Notes under the pieces: generated by a model
What the model saw: only the letters and a program-made list of their open reading frames with translations
The model's database searches: none
Told to the model about the DNA's origin: nothing
Shown here: piece after piece, positions 1-15,460 of the stretch
How the letters are laid out: each line of letters starts with the position of its first letter
Numbering within the stretch: the stretch's first letter is position 1
Source: Melanopsichium pennsylvanicum
Taxonomy: Eukaryota > Basidiomycota > Ustilaginomycetes > Ustilaginales
Assembly (NCBI GenBank): GCA_900208305.1
Contig: OAPG01000019.1
Location: 434,001 to 498,000, forward strand
Direction of reading: 5' to 3'
Length of the DNA: 64,000 nt
Made by a program: the position numbers and the translations under genes

Positions 1-1
1 G

Positions 2-1063
2 ACTGACCGAACGTTTGTAGCCGCAGGTGCTCTGCCTGATTTGGTCAGCTTGGTGTGCGTCTCGCTCATTCAGACCACATTCAGCAGCAACGACAATGTC
101 AACGATGGACCCGAGCACCGCAGAAAGTTGCTGTCGGTAGCGGATCTGGAGGAAGTAGACGTGCACGCGCTGTTGCTCAACTCGGATTCTTCGGGAAGTC
201 AACCCGGATCTCGACCTGGCTCGAGCCGATCGCCTGACGAGATGTCGCAGATCAACGAGGCGACCGCAACGGCGCGAGCACAGGGTGTTCGTGTTTTGGT
301 GGGTACACTCAAAGTGGCGGGCACAACACCCCCGAGCTTCCGTTGCCACGGACTCGAAGTCAAGTACGCGCTCAAGGTAGACCTGCTTCCGGCCAACAGG
401 TATGGCAGCGGCGATGGAGTCGAGAAGGCGCTTCGTAACTTGGGGATTGGTAGCCGAAACCGTGGATACTCGGATGGCACGAGTACCACCGCTTCCATGC
501 ACACGCAGACGCAATTCACGTCGTTATCTGGCGATGGCAGCAGCCCGCCTACCACGCCTCCGAATGTCATGTCTTCTTCAATTTTCGGTTCGCGCTCACC
601 TGGAATGGACTCTCATGGACCAGCTAGCCGCGGTCTCACTCGACCTATGGGCAGCCGAAACGCTTCTCCGCTCAGCGGCAATGGCGGCAATGTTGATAAT
701 GTGGGCATGGCGATTTCCACCAACGATGAAAGTGCGGTTCCTGCAGAGCAAGCACAGGAGATGCTCTCGCCGCAACCAGATCATTCTTACGCACGAGCGC
801 CTCTGAACACGTATCCGAACGCATACCCGCTGATGCAAGCTGGAAAGGCAACACCATCGGTATACGGTTCGGGCATGTCAAGCGCCGCATCCATGCGCAC
901 AGGATGGGAGTCGAATCGCTCGATCTCGGAAGCATCGCAGATGCAGAGCTCGATTTACATGTCAGAGTGGGGTAGGGATAGGAAAACGGTATCCAAGATC
1001 AACAAGACGATCGGTGAGATGTGGTTGGATATTCGGCTTGTGCGTGGTTACAATGCGTATTAA
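2..1063 (+). CDS. C-terminal part of an arrestin-fold / Rgp1-like protein (5' truncated)
   Basis: The reading frame is open from the left edge to a TAA at 1061-1063, so only the last ~353 residues are present. Early in the fragment is a beta-strand-like stretch (VSLVCVSLIQTTFSS), then a Ser/Gly/Pro-rich linker, then a second strand-rich piece (GLEVKYALKVDLLPA). The order is like the C-terminal half of the Rgp1 family (subunit of the Ric1-Rgp1 exchange factor for Ypt6/Rab6 at the Golgi), and more generally the arrestin C domain. The rest is low-complexity Ser/Asn/Gly sequence ending in a short conserved-looking tail (WLDIRLVRGYNAY). The family call rests on pattern similarity only; an alpha-arrestin adaptor is the main alternative. 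Confidence 0.4.
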   Translation, partial: TDRTFVAAGALPDLVSLVCVSLIQTTFSSNDNVNDGPEHRRKLLSVADLEEVDVHALLLNSDSSGSQPGSRPGSSRSPDEMSQINEATATARAQGVRVLVGTLKVAGTTPPSFRCHGLEVKYALKVDLLPANRYGSGDGVEKALRNLGIGSRNRGYSDGTSTTASMHTQTQFTSLSGDGSSPPTTPPNVMSSSIFGSRSPGMDSHGPASRGLTRPMGSRNASPLSGNGGNVDNVGMAISTNDESAVPAEQAQEMLSPQPDHSYARAPLNTYPNAYPLMQAGKATPSVYGSGMSSAASMRTGWESNRSISEASQMQSSIYMSEWGRDRKTVSKINKTIGEMWLDIRLVRGYNAY

Positions 1064-1775
1064 TGTACTAGTTTACACAGGCAGGTATATATAGAGAGAA
1101 AGGAGAGGGAGAGGGAGAGGTTCAAGAGGGGCAAAAAAACAAAAGGTGGAATACGATAGTATCAAGAAAGTTTACCCAACATCATCATGGTTTTCATTTG
1201 ATTGATTGTATGAGCCGTATGCTGCGTTTAATATGAGATATCATTCATTCTTCTCCAAGTTATGTTGTTTTGTCGAGACCGAGTCTTGAAGAGAGCTGTT
1301 CCTGAGTGTGATTTTCGTAGCAAGAGTGTGAGTGTATGAGAGAGAGCCGAGTTGATGATGATGTCGAGTTGATGATGATGATGATGATGATGATGTGTGT
1401 GTGGGGGCGGGGAGTTGGTACACATTGATGCGGGTTTAAGACCCTGAGCTGCGCGTTTATTTATGTATAATAATATAAAGAATATATTTGGAATGCACGG
1501 ACGTCGAGTTGTGCTAAAAACCACCGCTTCGACTCAGCCAAACAACGTTAACACCCTCAACGTGTCCTTGAATACAGGTGTTGGTATCAAACCTCCATCA
1601 ATCACTCTATTTTTACCATGTTCACTTCACCACTGTCTTGATATTGACGCATTGAAACAAATCAACACACAGTTCGAGCAGTGTAAAGCAACTCCCCAAA
1701 AAGCACCACCATCGCTTCGAACAAACCCTTTTCCATGACATATTTCTATACGCTGCCAATTTCAAGCTCACCAAC
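1064..1775. other. Intergenic region, no gene seen
   Basis: Contains a purine-rich GAGA stretch (about 1093-1125), an ATG/GAT microsatellite (about 1355-1394), and the presumed 5' leader of the F-box/RCC1 gene. Short reading frames here lack coding character. Confidence 0.6.
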
Positions 1776-3917
1776 ATGAGTGCGAACCCTCTCAACCTTC
1801 CGCTGCCAGTGGTGGTGGACAACTTACTTCCACTACTTTCCAATCGTGATCTTGCCGCACTACGGTCCGTATCCAAACAGGCAAAGATTTTGGTGGAGGA
1901 TCAAATCTTGTGGAAAAGAAAAGTATTGGCCGACTTCACTTTCCCTCCCCATGCTACCGCCAGGATGGGCGGCTGGTTCGAACTCTATCGTGGACTTAGT
2001 AATCCACAAGTGTACGTGTGGGGTCAAGTTTCAAACGGTCGCCTCGGCTTGGACCCAAAAAACATTCACAAGGCATGTGGCGCAGATGTCGTTCGAACTC
2101 ACGGAGGCATGCCTTACCCAGTCAAACTCGAAACCATCAATCGATCCAGCTCGCACGGCATCACACTGCAGACTTCGCCTAAAGAGGAATCCACCGGAGC
2201 AGTGGTAGAGATGATCGCGGGAGGATGGTCTTTCCATGCACGAACGTCGTTGGGTAAAGTGTGGTATTGGGGTACCCTGGATGGTTCCACCTTTGTAGGT
2301 GATTTATGCCCGTTGCGTGATCCTAGAAAGCCCATCGCTTCGCCGACGTTGCTGCATGGCATTCCGGACGTCGAGTCGCTTTCGGGTGGTCGACTTCATG
2401 CGGTAGCACTCACCAAAGATCACAGTCTTTTAGAATGGAGAGCTTGGGGATCCATCTGGAAGCTCGAAGGCTTTCCTTCAAGCATCATTGACCCACCCAG
2501 CTCGTCTTCTAAACTTGAATACTATCGTCATCAAGACCAAGACGCATCAACGCCGATGAAGAGCAACATCAAACAACTCGAAGCGGGTTGGACGTTTTCT
2601 GCCATCTTGACGCACACTGGTGAGATTTGGATTTGGTATTCAGAATGGTGTGCTGACGCGTTTGAGCGTAGCTACTATTCAGGTTATCCTCGTGAAGCTA
2701 TGATGTACGCCAATCCACCCGGCTACGGAGATCAAATCGTGTTCCCACTCACCGTCACTCCCGTCAAACTTCCACCTGTTTACTCTGGAGAACAACAAGA
2801 GCACGCGGATAGGGTTGTCCAGATCGCAGCGGGTGAGGATTTCATCATTACCCTCACCCAAGCTGGTAAGATGCACAAGATGGATTTGCATCTGCCTCCT
2901 CCGAATCAGGATGACAATCGAGAATTGTATCGAGCTCGTGAAACCATGACGGATGCGGATGACCAAGATGTTGAAGCATTGTTCCATCGGATTCGCATCA
3001 ACTTGTTTGTGCAGAATAGAGCGAGGTGGGAATCACTTTGTGCGTTTGAACAACCTCAGTATGGTGCAAGCTTTGATCGGTCTTGGTTGGAGAGCAAAGC
3101 GCAAGGTGAAATTGGGAGCGTGGGTAAGATTTCTCACATCTCGGCGCATTTTAGGCAGTTTGTAGCCTTTCTATCCATCACACCTCCCGACACGCAACAT
3201 GAAGATGGAAGGGAAGAACAAGGAGAAGGGGGAGAAGACGGTGGTGGAGGTGGAGAGTTTGGGCAGACACTCGTTCTACTTGGTTCTCCAACATCGAATG
3301 AACCAAAGCTCATTCCCGAATTACAGGCACGAGGAGTGATCAAAGTGACAATGGGGGATTATCACTTTGGTGCATTGACCGAATCTGGCGAGATTTTAAC
3401 TTGGGGTTCCTTTTCCAAAGGTGCTCTTGGAAATTGGACACCACCTTGGAAGAACCAACTTTCCTCGCCATCTTTATTACCGCAAGAGCAAGGTCAAGAT
3501 GATCGAGGTACGATGAGAGGATGGTCGAATTTGATCCCACTTGCACAAATTTTGCGACCTGCTTTTTCGTCGATTGGAGCGAGACAACCTCGAATTGGGT
3601 TTGCTGGTAGAGGTGGTCGAGTTGAAACGTGGAACCATCATCGTAATGATAATGTTGACGGTGGAGGGCAAGAGGAAGAACGAGTGCAGAGTCAGCAAGA
3701 TGTACAAACGCCCACAATGATCAAGATTCAACCGCTACCAGAACCAGAAGTAGGGCGAGACGAGGGTGGAGAGGGTCAACTGCCGGTATTTGCATTTGAT
3801 ATTGCTTTTGCTGGTTGGCATAGTAGTGCTTTGGTTATGCAACCACCATCAACATCACCAACACCATCAGTACTGACGGCATTGACTACAACAAGTGCAT
3901 CTCAATTAGGCACTTAA
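1776..3917 (+). CDS. F-box / RCC1-repeat protein (SAF1-like)
   Basis: 713 residues, ATG at 1776. An N-terminal F-box (about residues 8-50; LPLPVVVDNLLPLLSNRDL, then LWKRKVLADF) would bind Skp1 and place the protein in an SCF ubiquitin ligase. It is followed by degenerate RCC1/BLIP-II propeller repeats: VYVWGQVSNGRLGL, WSFHARTSLGKVWYWG, WTFSAILTHTGEIWIW, DYHFGALTESGEILTWGSF and a closing AGWHSSALVM. This architecture is that of yeast Saf1, which recruits adenine deaminase Aah1 for degradation on entry to quiescence. Low-complexity inserts (a Glu/Gly-rich stretch near residue 480) lengthen it relative to yeast. The substrate here is unknown. No introns are needed. Confidence 0.85.
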   Translation: MSANPLNLPLPVVVDNLLPLLSNRDLAALRSVSKQAKILVEDQILWKRKVLADFTFPPHATARMGGWFELYRGLSNPQVYVWGQVSNGRLGLDPKNIHKACGADVVRTHGGMPYPVKLETINRSSSHGITLQTSPKEESTGAVVEMIAGGWSFHARTSLGKVWYWGTLDGSTFVGDLCPLRDPRKPIASPTLLHGIPDVESLSGGRLHAVALTKDHSLLEWRAWGSIWKLEGFPSSIIDPPSSSSKLEYYRHQDQDASTPMKSNIKQLEAGWTFSAILTHTGEIWIWYSEWCADAFERSYYSGYPREAMMYANPPGYGDQIVFPLTVTPVKLPPVYSGEQQEHADRVVQIAAGEDFIITLTQAGKMHKMDLHLPPPNQDDNRELYRARETMTDADDQDVEALFHRIRINLFVQNRARWESLCAFEQPQYGASFDRSWLESKAQGEIGSVGKISHISAHFRQFVAFLSITPPDTQHEDGREEQGEGGEDGGGGGEFGQTLVLLGSPTSNEPKLIPELQARGVIKVTMGDYHFGALTESGEILTWGSFSKGALGNWTPPWKNQLSSPSLLPQEQGQDDRGTMRGWSNLIPLAQILRPAFSSIGARQPRIGFAGRGGRVETWNHHRNDNVDGGGQEEERVQSQQDVQTPTMIKIQPLPEPEVGRDEGGEGQLPVFAFDIAFAGWHSSALVMQPPSTSPTPSVLTALTTTSASQLGT

Positions 3918-4539
3918 AGTTAGGATTGACAAAAAAAAATAAAAATAAAAATAAAAATAAAAACACGGTACAGTAGCATCCAAAATTGTCACGACATCTC
4001 ATTTCCATTTTGACATGGTGTTTCTCCGTTTCCCTTTCATGATGATGACATTGTGGTTATGATTGCGAAGCTTTGAATAGCATGCTAAGACAGAATTGTG
4101 TGGGGGGGGGATGAAATTTTGGTTCAAGAATATGCAATCCAGCCAAGTTTGATGAGGTGTGGTGAAGGAGGTGCAGAAAATCAGTAGGGAAGCTGGGCAA
4201 TCCATTTTTTATAACCAGAAAAAAAAAAAAAAAAAAAGCCTTTTGAAAATTTCAGTCGAAGCGACGCGATCAAGACCTAACAGACCCAAACCGGTACTGC
4301 GCCTGAGTGATGCAATGACCAAATGAGATTCAATACCTCGGAGCTAACAACTTGCACTTGATCAGTCCATACTCATGTACAAAGAAAGCACACTACAACC
4401 AATAACAATATTTACCATCAGCAATTGCCACAACTTTTTTTTTTCTTCACGTCTACCTAATAGGGCCATTCAAAAAAAAAAAGAAAAAAAGGGTGGATAT
4501 AAGTTGGTGCATTTTTCCTTGTTGTGATCATTTTCAAAA
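3918..4539. other. Convergent 3' intergenic region
   Basis: Lies between two convergent genes. It holds an AAAAT pentamer run (about 3931-3961), a TACAGTA half-site at 3969, and poly-G, poly-A and poly-T tracts near 4103, 4220 and 4437. No gene seen. Confidence 0.6.
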
Positions 4540-8842
<4,303 letters not shown>

Positions 8843-10718
8843 TGTTTTTTTTTTGCAAAGATGCTGATTCAGAGAAGTTTGAGGAGATAGAGTCAAGTGG
8901 TGGTGCTGATATGTTGGGTTGGATTGGTTTGGCTTTGAGCCTCAAGCAGGTGGCATGGTCTGTCTGAAAAAGTGCATGCAGGTACGGAAAAGCTATAAAG
9001 TGGAGCGAGAGGATGAAGGTGACGATGATGATTTGAGATGGAACCAAGCGTAAGATTGACCAAGAGAATGACGATGCGCGGATGGTGTAAGCTCTTGAAT
9101 GCAAAGCGGATGCAAAGACAGTTGTTTGGGGTTCGAGACGCGGGTAAATGTTGGTGGTAGTTATGAAATTGGATAGGAGCTTTGGTTGACTCGAGCAAGT
9201 GATTGAAAGGGAGGGTCGAATGTGCTTTCTTTGAGGACTAAAGCCAGATAGAGTGCGAGATTGTCGAAAGAGTTGGATGCAGGGTCGAAAATGTAACTTG
9301 TGGGATTGAAGGTGAGTAGAAGCAGTGCGGTTGATGGTTGTGAGTCGAAGGAACGAGTTGAGGAAGGGGAAGAGGGAAAAAAAAATAAAGAAAAGGAAAA
9401 AGAGAGATACGGGCAAGGATGCTTGCGATTGGCTGGGAACCAAGTTGATGTAAGACCCTGTTGGTCAAAACGTGAGTCGGGATGGAGATAGGTTGGAGTG
9501 CAACAGAATGGTTGACGGGCATACGCAGGCGAGCAGAAAAGACCAGAGGCCAACGGCTTGAGAGCGGCTTGGTAGCAATTCGATGACGTGAAGGAGACAG
9601 GCAAGGGGGTGATTTGAGATACAAGATGCGGCGAGAAGAGGGAGGAGGTGCATGAGGTTGTGCAGGGTGGAAAGAAGAAGAAGCTAGAAGCAGCTGCGAA
9701 ACTGATCAGATCAAAGATTAGATGGGAAACAAAACCATCATGTCAAAGATGGACGCTGCTTGCCATCGGATCGGCAAAGAGGCATGCAGATGCAAGAGTG
9801 CAAGGCTTTGCTACCAAGTGCACTGTTATGCTCTCTGTCGGAAGAGAGAAAAAGAAAGAGAGAGAGAGAATTGAGAAGGAATGCCTGTTGGAGTGTGTGT
9901 GTCTTCTACAGAAGCTTTGCCCCAAAAGCTTGTTCCTTGATAGCATTGTCAGTTACGCTCTTGTTTTTGTCAGAGAATAATAATAGTGTGTCGAAGCGTA
10001 AGAGACGAAATCGGAGTGTGTAGTTGGTGAGTTGTATGAGTGTGTGTATGATTTAGATTTGGCCGTCGATCAAAGTTTTGGGGCGGATTTTACTGTAATA
10101 CTGCGAGGTTTAGTGTTAGTCAAGAAAATTCCGAAATAAGAATGTGAATCGAAATTCCAATCAAGGAGAAAAATTGGTCGGTCACCAAAAATTTGTTGTA
10201 TCAGCAGCGTGCACTGAAAGAGCATCAGCCAAGAACACGCGATCCGTGCGTTCTGCAATTGAAATTGCAAACCGGTCAATCACGTTGCTAAACCGTGGTC
10301 GTCGTCGAAATGCATGCATGGATGGATCTGCATCAATTTTGTGTCTCGTTGGCAACTTGAAACCGAGGTCGGGATTCGAAAAAAAGTTGTGCTGTATGGT
10401 TCAGGAAAAGGGAAAGAGGCATTTGACCGATACCACACTTTTGGTTTCTGATCTCTGTCATTCGAATTCTGATCGAGGATATCATCTTTTGCAAAATAGC
10501 ATTTCCCAAGCTATTTTTTTTTTGATCGATAAAGAAGAAATTCTCCCTTTTTCTCTCTGGCGTGCGTGTGTGACTGTGGATGACCTAAGCGTCTACGTCG
10601 AGATGATGATCTTCTTTTTACGTTTTTTTTGTGTTGCAGATCGTTTCGAAACATTTGACCCCGGCTCGCCTTGTGCTCGGCCCAACTGATCCAGAGTGGA
10701 GCTGGCAAACAGACCACA

Positions 10719-10770
10719 TGAGATGGGATGAGATGAGATGAGATGAGATGGGATGAGATGGGATGAGATC
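10719..10770. repeat. GAGAT(G) short tandem repeat
   Basis: About ten imperfect copies of GATGA / GATGG pentamer-like units in a row. Confidence 0.85.
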
Positions 10771-13077
10771 AGATCGCGGTGGGAGAGATGCATCCTCGGT
10801 TGTGCAAATCGTTCTGTGAGCTGCATCTGCGGTCGATGCTAAGTTGTGCTTCCGAGTGCTGCATTTGCATGTACTGCAATGCCAAACCAAAAAAAAATCA
10901 ATTTTTTTTTTTTTTTTGGGGTACACTGTACTGTGAGTCCTTTGGTAAGATGTTCAAGGCATCGTGTCTTGTAGCCGTGCGAGAGCGTCGAATCGACATG
11001 GGAAAAATAACAGATGAGAGAGAGAGAGTGAGAGATAGAGAGAGAGAGGGACCTTGACATTGCAGGTGGGTTTATAGCTGTGTTAAAGCTCGCAATTTGG
11101 CAGTATCGTATTAACCTCTCTCTCTCTGAATGTCACCGACTTGTCTGATGATGAACAGACATAGCTGTTTTCCCCCTTTTGGCCGAGATCGATTTTGTCA
11201 AACATTCAGCAGCGTCGATATCAACTTGTGATTACTCAAGAGCTGAGAAAGTGTCAAGTTCTGAAGTTAAATGTGTCGAGACGATGAGGTTAGTAGTCAA
11301 GACATGAAATCGCTGTTGAATAGCGATATACCCATGCTTCTTGATAGGTCGGAAGTGTTGAAGCGAATTCGAAATGACTTGTCAGACGAGACTTTCGAGT
11401 CGCAAACCAACCAAGCGACTGAGCACACGACCAGAGACGATCTTGTTAAAGGTGTTCTTGCTTTTGGAGAGTGTCATAGTTCAGACAACATGTCGACTTG
11501 GAACAAGTGCCACTTTGTACCTTGCGATGCTATCGGGAAAGCATGCATTTTGCCCGAATGAACCACAATGTGCGTCATCATGGTTTTCAATCGCTTGTCT
11601 GAGAACAGAATTTGGTAGATTCATCGAGATAAAATTGGCATGATGCAACCAAGTCTGAATCATGTTGGTTGTCGAACAAGGTGCGAGGTGGTTGAGCAGC
11701 ATGCAATTGAGTGGGCTTGATTATACTCTCGAGCCATCATCATGTTGCTAGGTGCGAATCGTGTTAGGCTTATCAAGGACGATTTCGCTGGTGTATGCGG
11801 GGGAGGAGAGGGTCAAGAGTGATGATGATGGAGGACCATGTGTGCAAGAGCTGATATCCAGAGCTTGCCCGATGTGCTCGGAAAGGGTTTACTGGTGATT
11901 ACTGAGAGTGAATCAAGCTGCTCTTTGCCAAGATCCGGATCCAAGTGTCGAAGAGGAATGCAAGGTCCGAGATATAGGTAAGATGGATTGGAGAAGTCGG
12001 TAAACTGCAGTAGTCGTGAAGGAGGGAGAAGCACGATAGCTGCTGCTGCTGCTAGACCGAAGGATGATGGGAGATGACAAGACAGAGTTGTGTACTCTAC
12101 TGTAGATACAAATGGTCCGGTCAGGAGAACAAGGCCCGGTCAGTGGTGTGGGTGGGGGGAAAGCCATTCAGTAATTTGACATATCGCATACACGCAATGT
12201 GGCGGTGATGAGGGTTGTGAGCAAATCAAAGAACCACTTGCTTCTGAACTGACAGATCACACTTTTCAGTTGTGCGCCGAAAGGAATCCATTGTTGCAAC
12301 ATGCTTACCGTACACTGAGAATGAGTGACGAGGGCAGGGGGGGGGGGGGGGGAAATTGGACATGTCAAAACGGTGTCACCGGTCCGGAGCTATCTTCTTC
12401 CCCCCCTTCGCGAATTTCCGGAGTGGATCTGGATGGTTTGCCGGCCTTGTGGTTCTTGCAAGAGATCACCGAGATGAGTTTTTCAATCTCGTTGGTTCAG
12501 GTGTATAACAAGCTTGTACATGACATTGCAGTACAGCGTTCGTATACAAGCATTGGATTGAGCGTCGATACTAGATTACATTCTAGTAAATTTACTGTCC
12601 ACCACAAATGGCAATGAATTCCGGTATAATATTTATTAACTACTGTATCGTGAGAGTGTGAACGTGAAGTGTTTGTTCTCGGATCTTTCCACTTTTTTTT
12701 TTTTAAGAGTGTGTGGGGGTGGGGGATGAGTTCAATATACGTACAATAAAGTTATGACGGAATTCAAAGAATAAGGATACGAGGTTTCTTTTCTTTCTTT
12801 TCTTTCGCATCTTTCCGAAATCACGCGTTGCTCTTTGCATACAAACACACACACACACACACACACACGGCGGTGTTCGACTGTGAGGAAAAGGTTAGGA
12901 CGGTATCTTTTGGCATGAGTTTTCTTGTCTGCAGCTGAGAACCAAATGAATACAGTACAAGTTTGTTGTTCAGTTCGACAACCCGCCGCATCACACACAC
13001 TTGTACAATCATAGCAGCCATACCTTGGCTCCAAAATCGGTTTTCCGAGACCGAAATTCCTCGGTTTCACATCTTGA

Positions 13078-13172
13078 TACTGTAATCTAAAGTACAGTAT
13101 TGTGTAGGAGATGTCCCCTCAATTGCTCCTCTACTATCGTCATCGTCATCGTCGTACTGTAAATTACAGTAC
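13078..13172. repeat. Two TACTGTA...TACAGTA inverted repeats
   Basis: TACTGTA (13078) pairs with TACAGTA (13093-13099). A second unit at 13154-13172 has 9-base perfect arms (GTACTGTAA / TTACAGTAC) around a single base. Both lie just downstream of the DOA1-like stop codon and could fold as small hairpins in its 3' UTR. Confidence 0.75.
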
Positions 13173-13232
13173 GTGGTCGTATTATTTACCCTCCAAACAC
13201 ACGCGTTCTGGTATGAAATCTGGATGGCATCG

Positions 13233-14808
13233 TTAATTTGAATCTAACTCTGGTTGTTGTTGTTGTTGTTGTTGGATTTCTTGTGCCTTTGCTTCTTGAA
13301 CAGCTTCTTCTGACTCTGACAATTCCGATCCGGTAAAGTTGCTATCAACAGCAGTAATTGTAGTAGGTGTAGAAGGAACACAAGTGGTATAGACACGCAC
13401 AAGACTATCGCTACATCCAATCACAACGTCTTGCGATTGCGGAAGAACGGCAATTGACCAAACGGAAATCACTGGTACAGCTACTGTTTGTATTAATTCC
13501 GCCGTCACCCAGTTCCAAACTCGAAACGTCCCATCTTCACCACTACTTACCAGCCTCGGCTTTTGTGTTGCATGGTCAACATACGCAGCTAGATCATACA
13601 CTAGGCTAGTATAAGCTTGAAGAACACGAAGAGAGTCACCACCATTACCCTGAGTTGGACTACGACGCGGGTCGAGACTCCATATGCGAACAGTGCCATC
13701 GTTCGAGGTGGATGCAAATAATTGTTCGTTTGGATACAATGCAGGAATTCCAGTAGCTTGCTCACAAATTCCTTTGTCATCGTCATCATGCTTAACTTGG
13801 CAAGGCAAGATGGGGAGCAGTTCAAGAGATCGTACAACGTCCGTGTGGCCCGCATACACCGCATACAACTGGTCTCCGTGGAATAGTCGAATGAACAGAT
13901 CGGCCGAAGAAGTGAGATATCGACCTTTGCCAGAATTTGTTGATGAACCACCTAGTTCTTTTTCTTTTTCTTGTTCTTTTCCGCACTCTAAGATAGTTAA
14001 ACAGGGACGCTGTACAATCTGTACACCCCATACTGCTTGTTGGTGGCCACCAAGTACAAACTTGCATATCCATATTCCACCTGCTCGTGTAGCATCCCAA
14101 ATCCACACGCGTGCAGTTTTGTCCCAACTTGCCGAGATCAACACTGGCGGCACACTGTGCTCATTGTCATTCAATTTGATGCCATTGTAAGGTTTGAGAA
14201 CCGAAATGTTATCCCAATGGTCAGAGAGCACTTGCAACGGTTTGTCTGGACGGAGAGGATCAAAGCAGCGGATTTGGGAATCGAGACTGCCTAAGAGGAC
14301 CTGTGCTCGGGACAAACCGAAAAAAGGTGCAGGCTGGATGAAAGAGACGGCATTGCAGAAGCGCTCGATATGAAATGTTGCGCCCTTATCAAACGTAGAC
14401 CAAGATGATGATGATGATGATGATGATGATGAAGCGTCATGCGAATCGTCAGAGGTGGGATAGTGGCGTGACCAAAGAGTTGCAGTTTGGTCTCGAGAAC
14501 CTGAAAGCAGCGCTTCACGACCAGAAAGCGAGTCAAAAGTGGTTGCAACTGAACGCACCTGTTTGCCAAGGTACAAGTTTCCAGGGCGAAACAAAGGTAG
14601 ACTTGAAGACGCATGAGCATATGTTTTTATAAAAATCCGCATTTTCAGATGACGCAACGAGTCATAGTGATGAAAGAGAATGTGAACTCACATCCGAAGA
14701 ATGTGCTTGAAGCACATGCGTCAGTCGAAAGCGTGATGTTGACTGCTGGTATTGCAAGGTTTCATTGTTTGTAGTTGCAGTGATGATAGTATCAGTAGTA
14801 GCAGTCAT
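13233..14808 (-). CDS. DOA1/UFD3 (PLAA)-like WD40 protein, short form, 2 exons
   Basis: Exon 1 is 14808-14692 (39 codons, ATG at 14808) and exon 2 is 14558-13233. The 133-bp intron (14691-14559) begins GTGAGT and ends CAG, in phase 0. Splicing joins LTHVLQAHSSD to VRSVATTFDS, rebuilding the first WD repeat in the form typical of Doa1. The 480-residue product contains about seven WD40 blades, including ISASWDKTARVWIWD, GHTDVVRSL, FASTSNDGTVRIWSLD and LVSSGEDGTFRVWNW. Doa1/PLAA binds ubiquitin and the Cdc48/p97 ATPase. The protein stops just after the propeller, in a Gln-rich tail, so the PFU and PUL (Cdc48-binding) domains of the family are absent. It is divergent from PCNA. The family call is good; whether it works as Doa1 is uncertain. 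Confidence 0.85.
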
Positions 14809-15090
14809 GTTTGAGTATACATGTAAATTATTGTATCGTGGAAGGACAAGATGCGAATGAGGAAGCGTTCAAACAGTGCAGCTTATTGTGCCACGGGAAT
14901 TATCGTACGAGTAATATTTTGTGGAGCAAACAGTCAGGTCGAACAGAGCGACAAAATGGAGAACAACACTTTTTGACACGCGATTTTAGTCGATTTGTCA
15001 CATATATATTACTAAATTTATTTTGTATGTACAGTATACAAATAGGTTGATAAATAATTAATCAGCAACTCAGCTCGCTTTCTCGTCTTC

Positions 15091-15096
15091 ACGCGT
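15091..15096. promoter_or_regulatory. MluI cell-cycle box (ACGCGT), distal
   Basis: Perfect ACGCGT about 365 bp upstream of the PCNA ATG. MCB elements bind the fungal MBF factor (Mbp1/Res-Swi6 type) that drives G1/S transcription of replication genes such as PCNA. The site is visible; its use is inferred. Confidence 0.65.
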
Positions 15097-15138
15097 TGGA
15101 ATCGCGTAGAGTGAATTGAGAATCGCAACCAAACATGG

Positions 15139-15144
15139 ACGCGT
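15139..15144. promoter_or_regulatory. MluI cell-cycle box (ACGCGT), proximal
   Basis: Second perfect ACGCGT, 43 bp after the first, followed closely by a related CCGCGT at about 15155. The clustering fits MBF control of PCNA. Confidence 0.65.
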
Positions 15145-15363
15145 TCAAATCGACCCGCGTTGGACATTCCACTCTAAATTTACTCGACGTCTGTCACCAG
15201 TCGAGTATGTGCCACCTTCAGCAGTCCTTCTTCTCTTCTCTCCAAACACTATCATCGTCATCGTCACCATCCGAGTACTGTCCTTCACTTGAACCCTTGG
15301 ATCTCATCCCCAAGTTTACGCAAAAACCCCACACATATATACACAGACACACACACAGACACA

Positions 15364-15410
<47 letters not shown>

Positions 15411-15460
15411 CAACGTACCGCAAGAAAAGCATTGCTCCACCTCTCACTCCCTTTGCAACC

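Larger units (their letters stand above)
8843..13232. other. 4.4-kb gene-free region
   Basis: Spans the upstream region of the Zn2Cys6 gene and the 3' side of the DOA1-like gene. Open frames are short and of mixed composition; none shows a recognisable domain. Visible features are a GAGAT(G) tandem array at 10719-10770, a 14-base poly-G near 12341, a CA repeat near 12845-12868, and TACTGTA half-sites at 10091, 12098, 12641 and 13078-13172. A long leader or noncoding RNA is possible but cannot be shown from sequence. Confidence 0.55.
14809..15460. promoter_or_regulatory. Divergent promoter region DOA1-like / PCNA
   Basis: 652 bp between two divergent start codons. Contains MluI boxes (annotated separately), a TACAGTA half-site at 15030, and a long CA-dinucleotide tract (about 15346-15408) likely in the PCNA leader. 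Confidence 0.6.

Noticed and set aside
9120..9150. tRNA B-box-like GGTTCGAGAC
   Set aside because: No matching A box, acceptor stem or T-arm pairing could be drawn.
11271..11561. 96-codon open frame in the 4.4-kb gap
   Set aside because: Hydrophilic but without motif, repeats or splice context; length is within chance for this gap.
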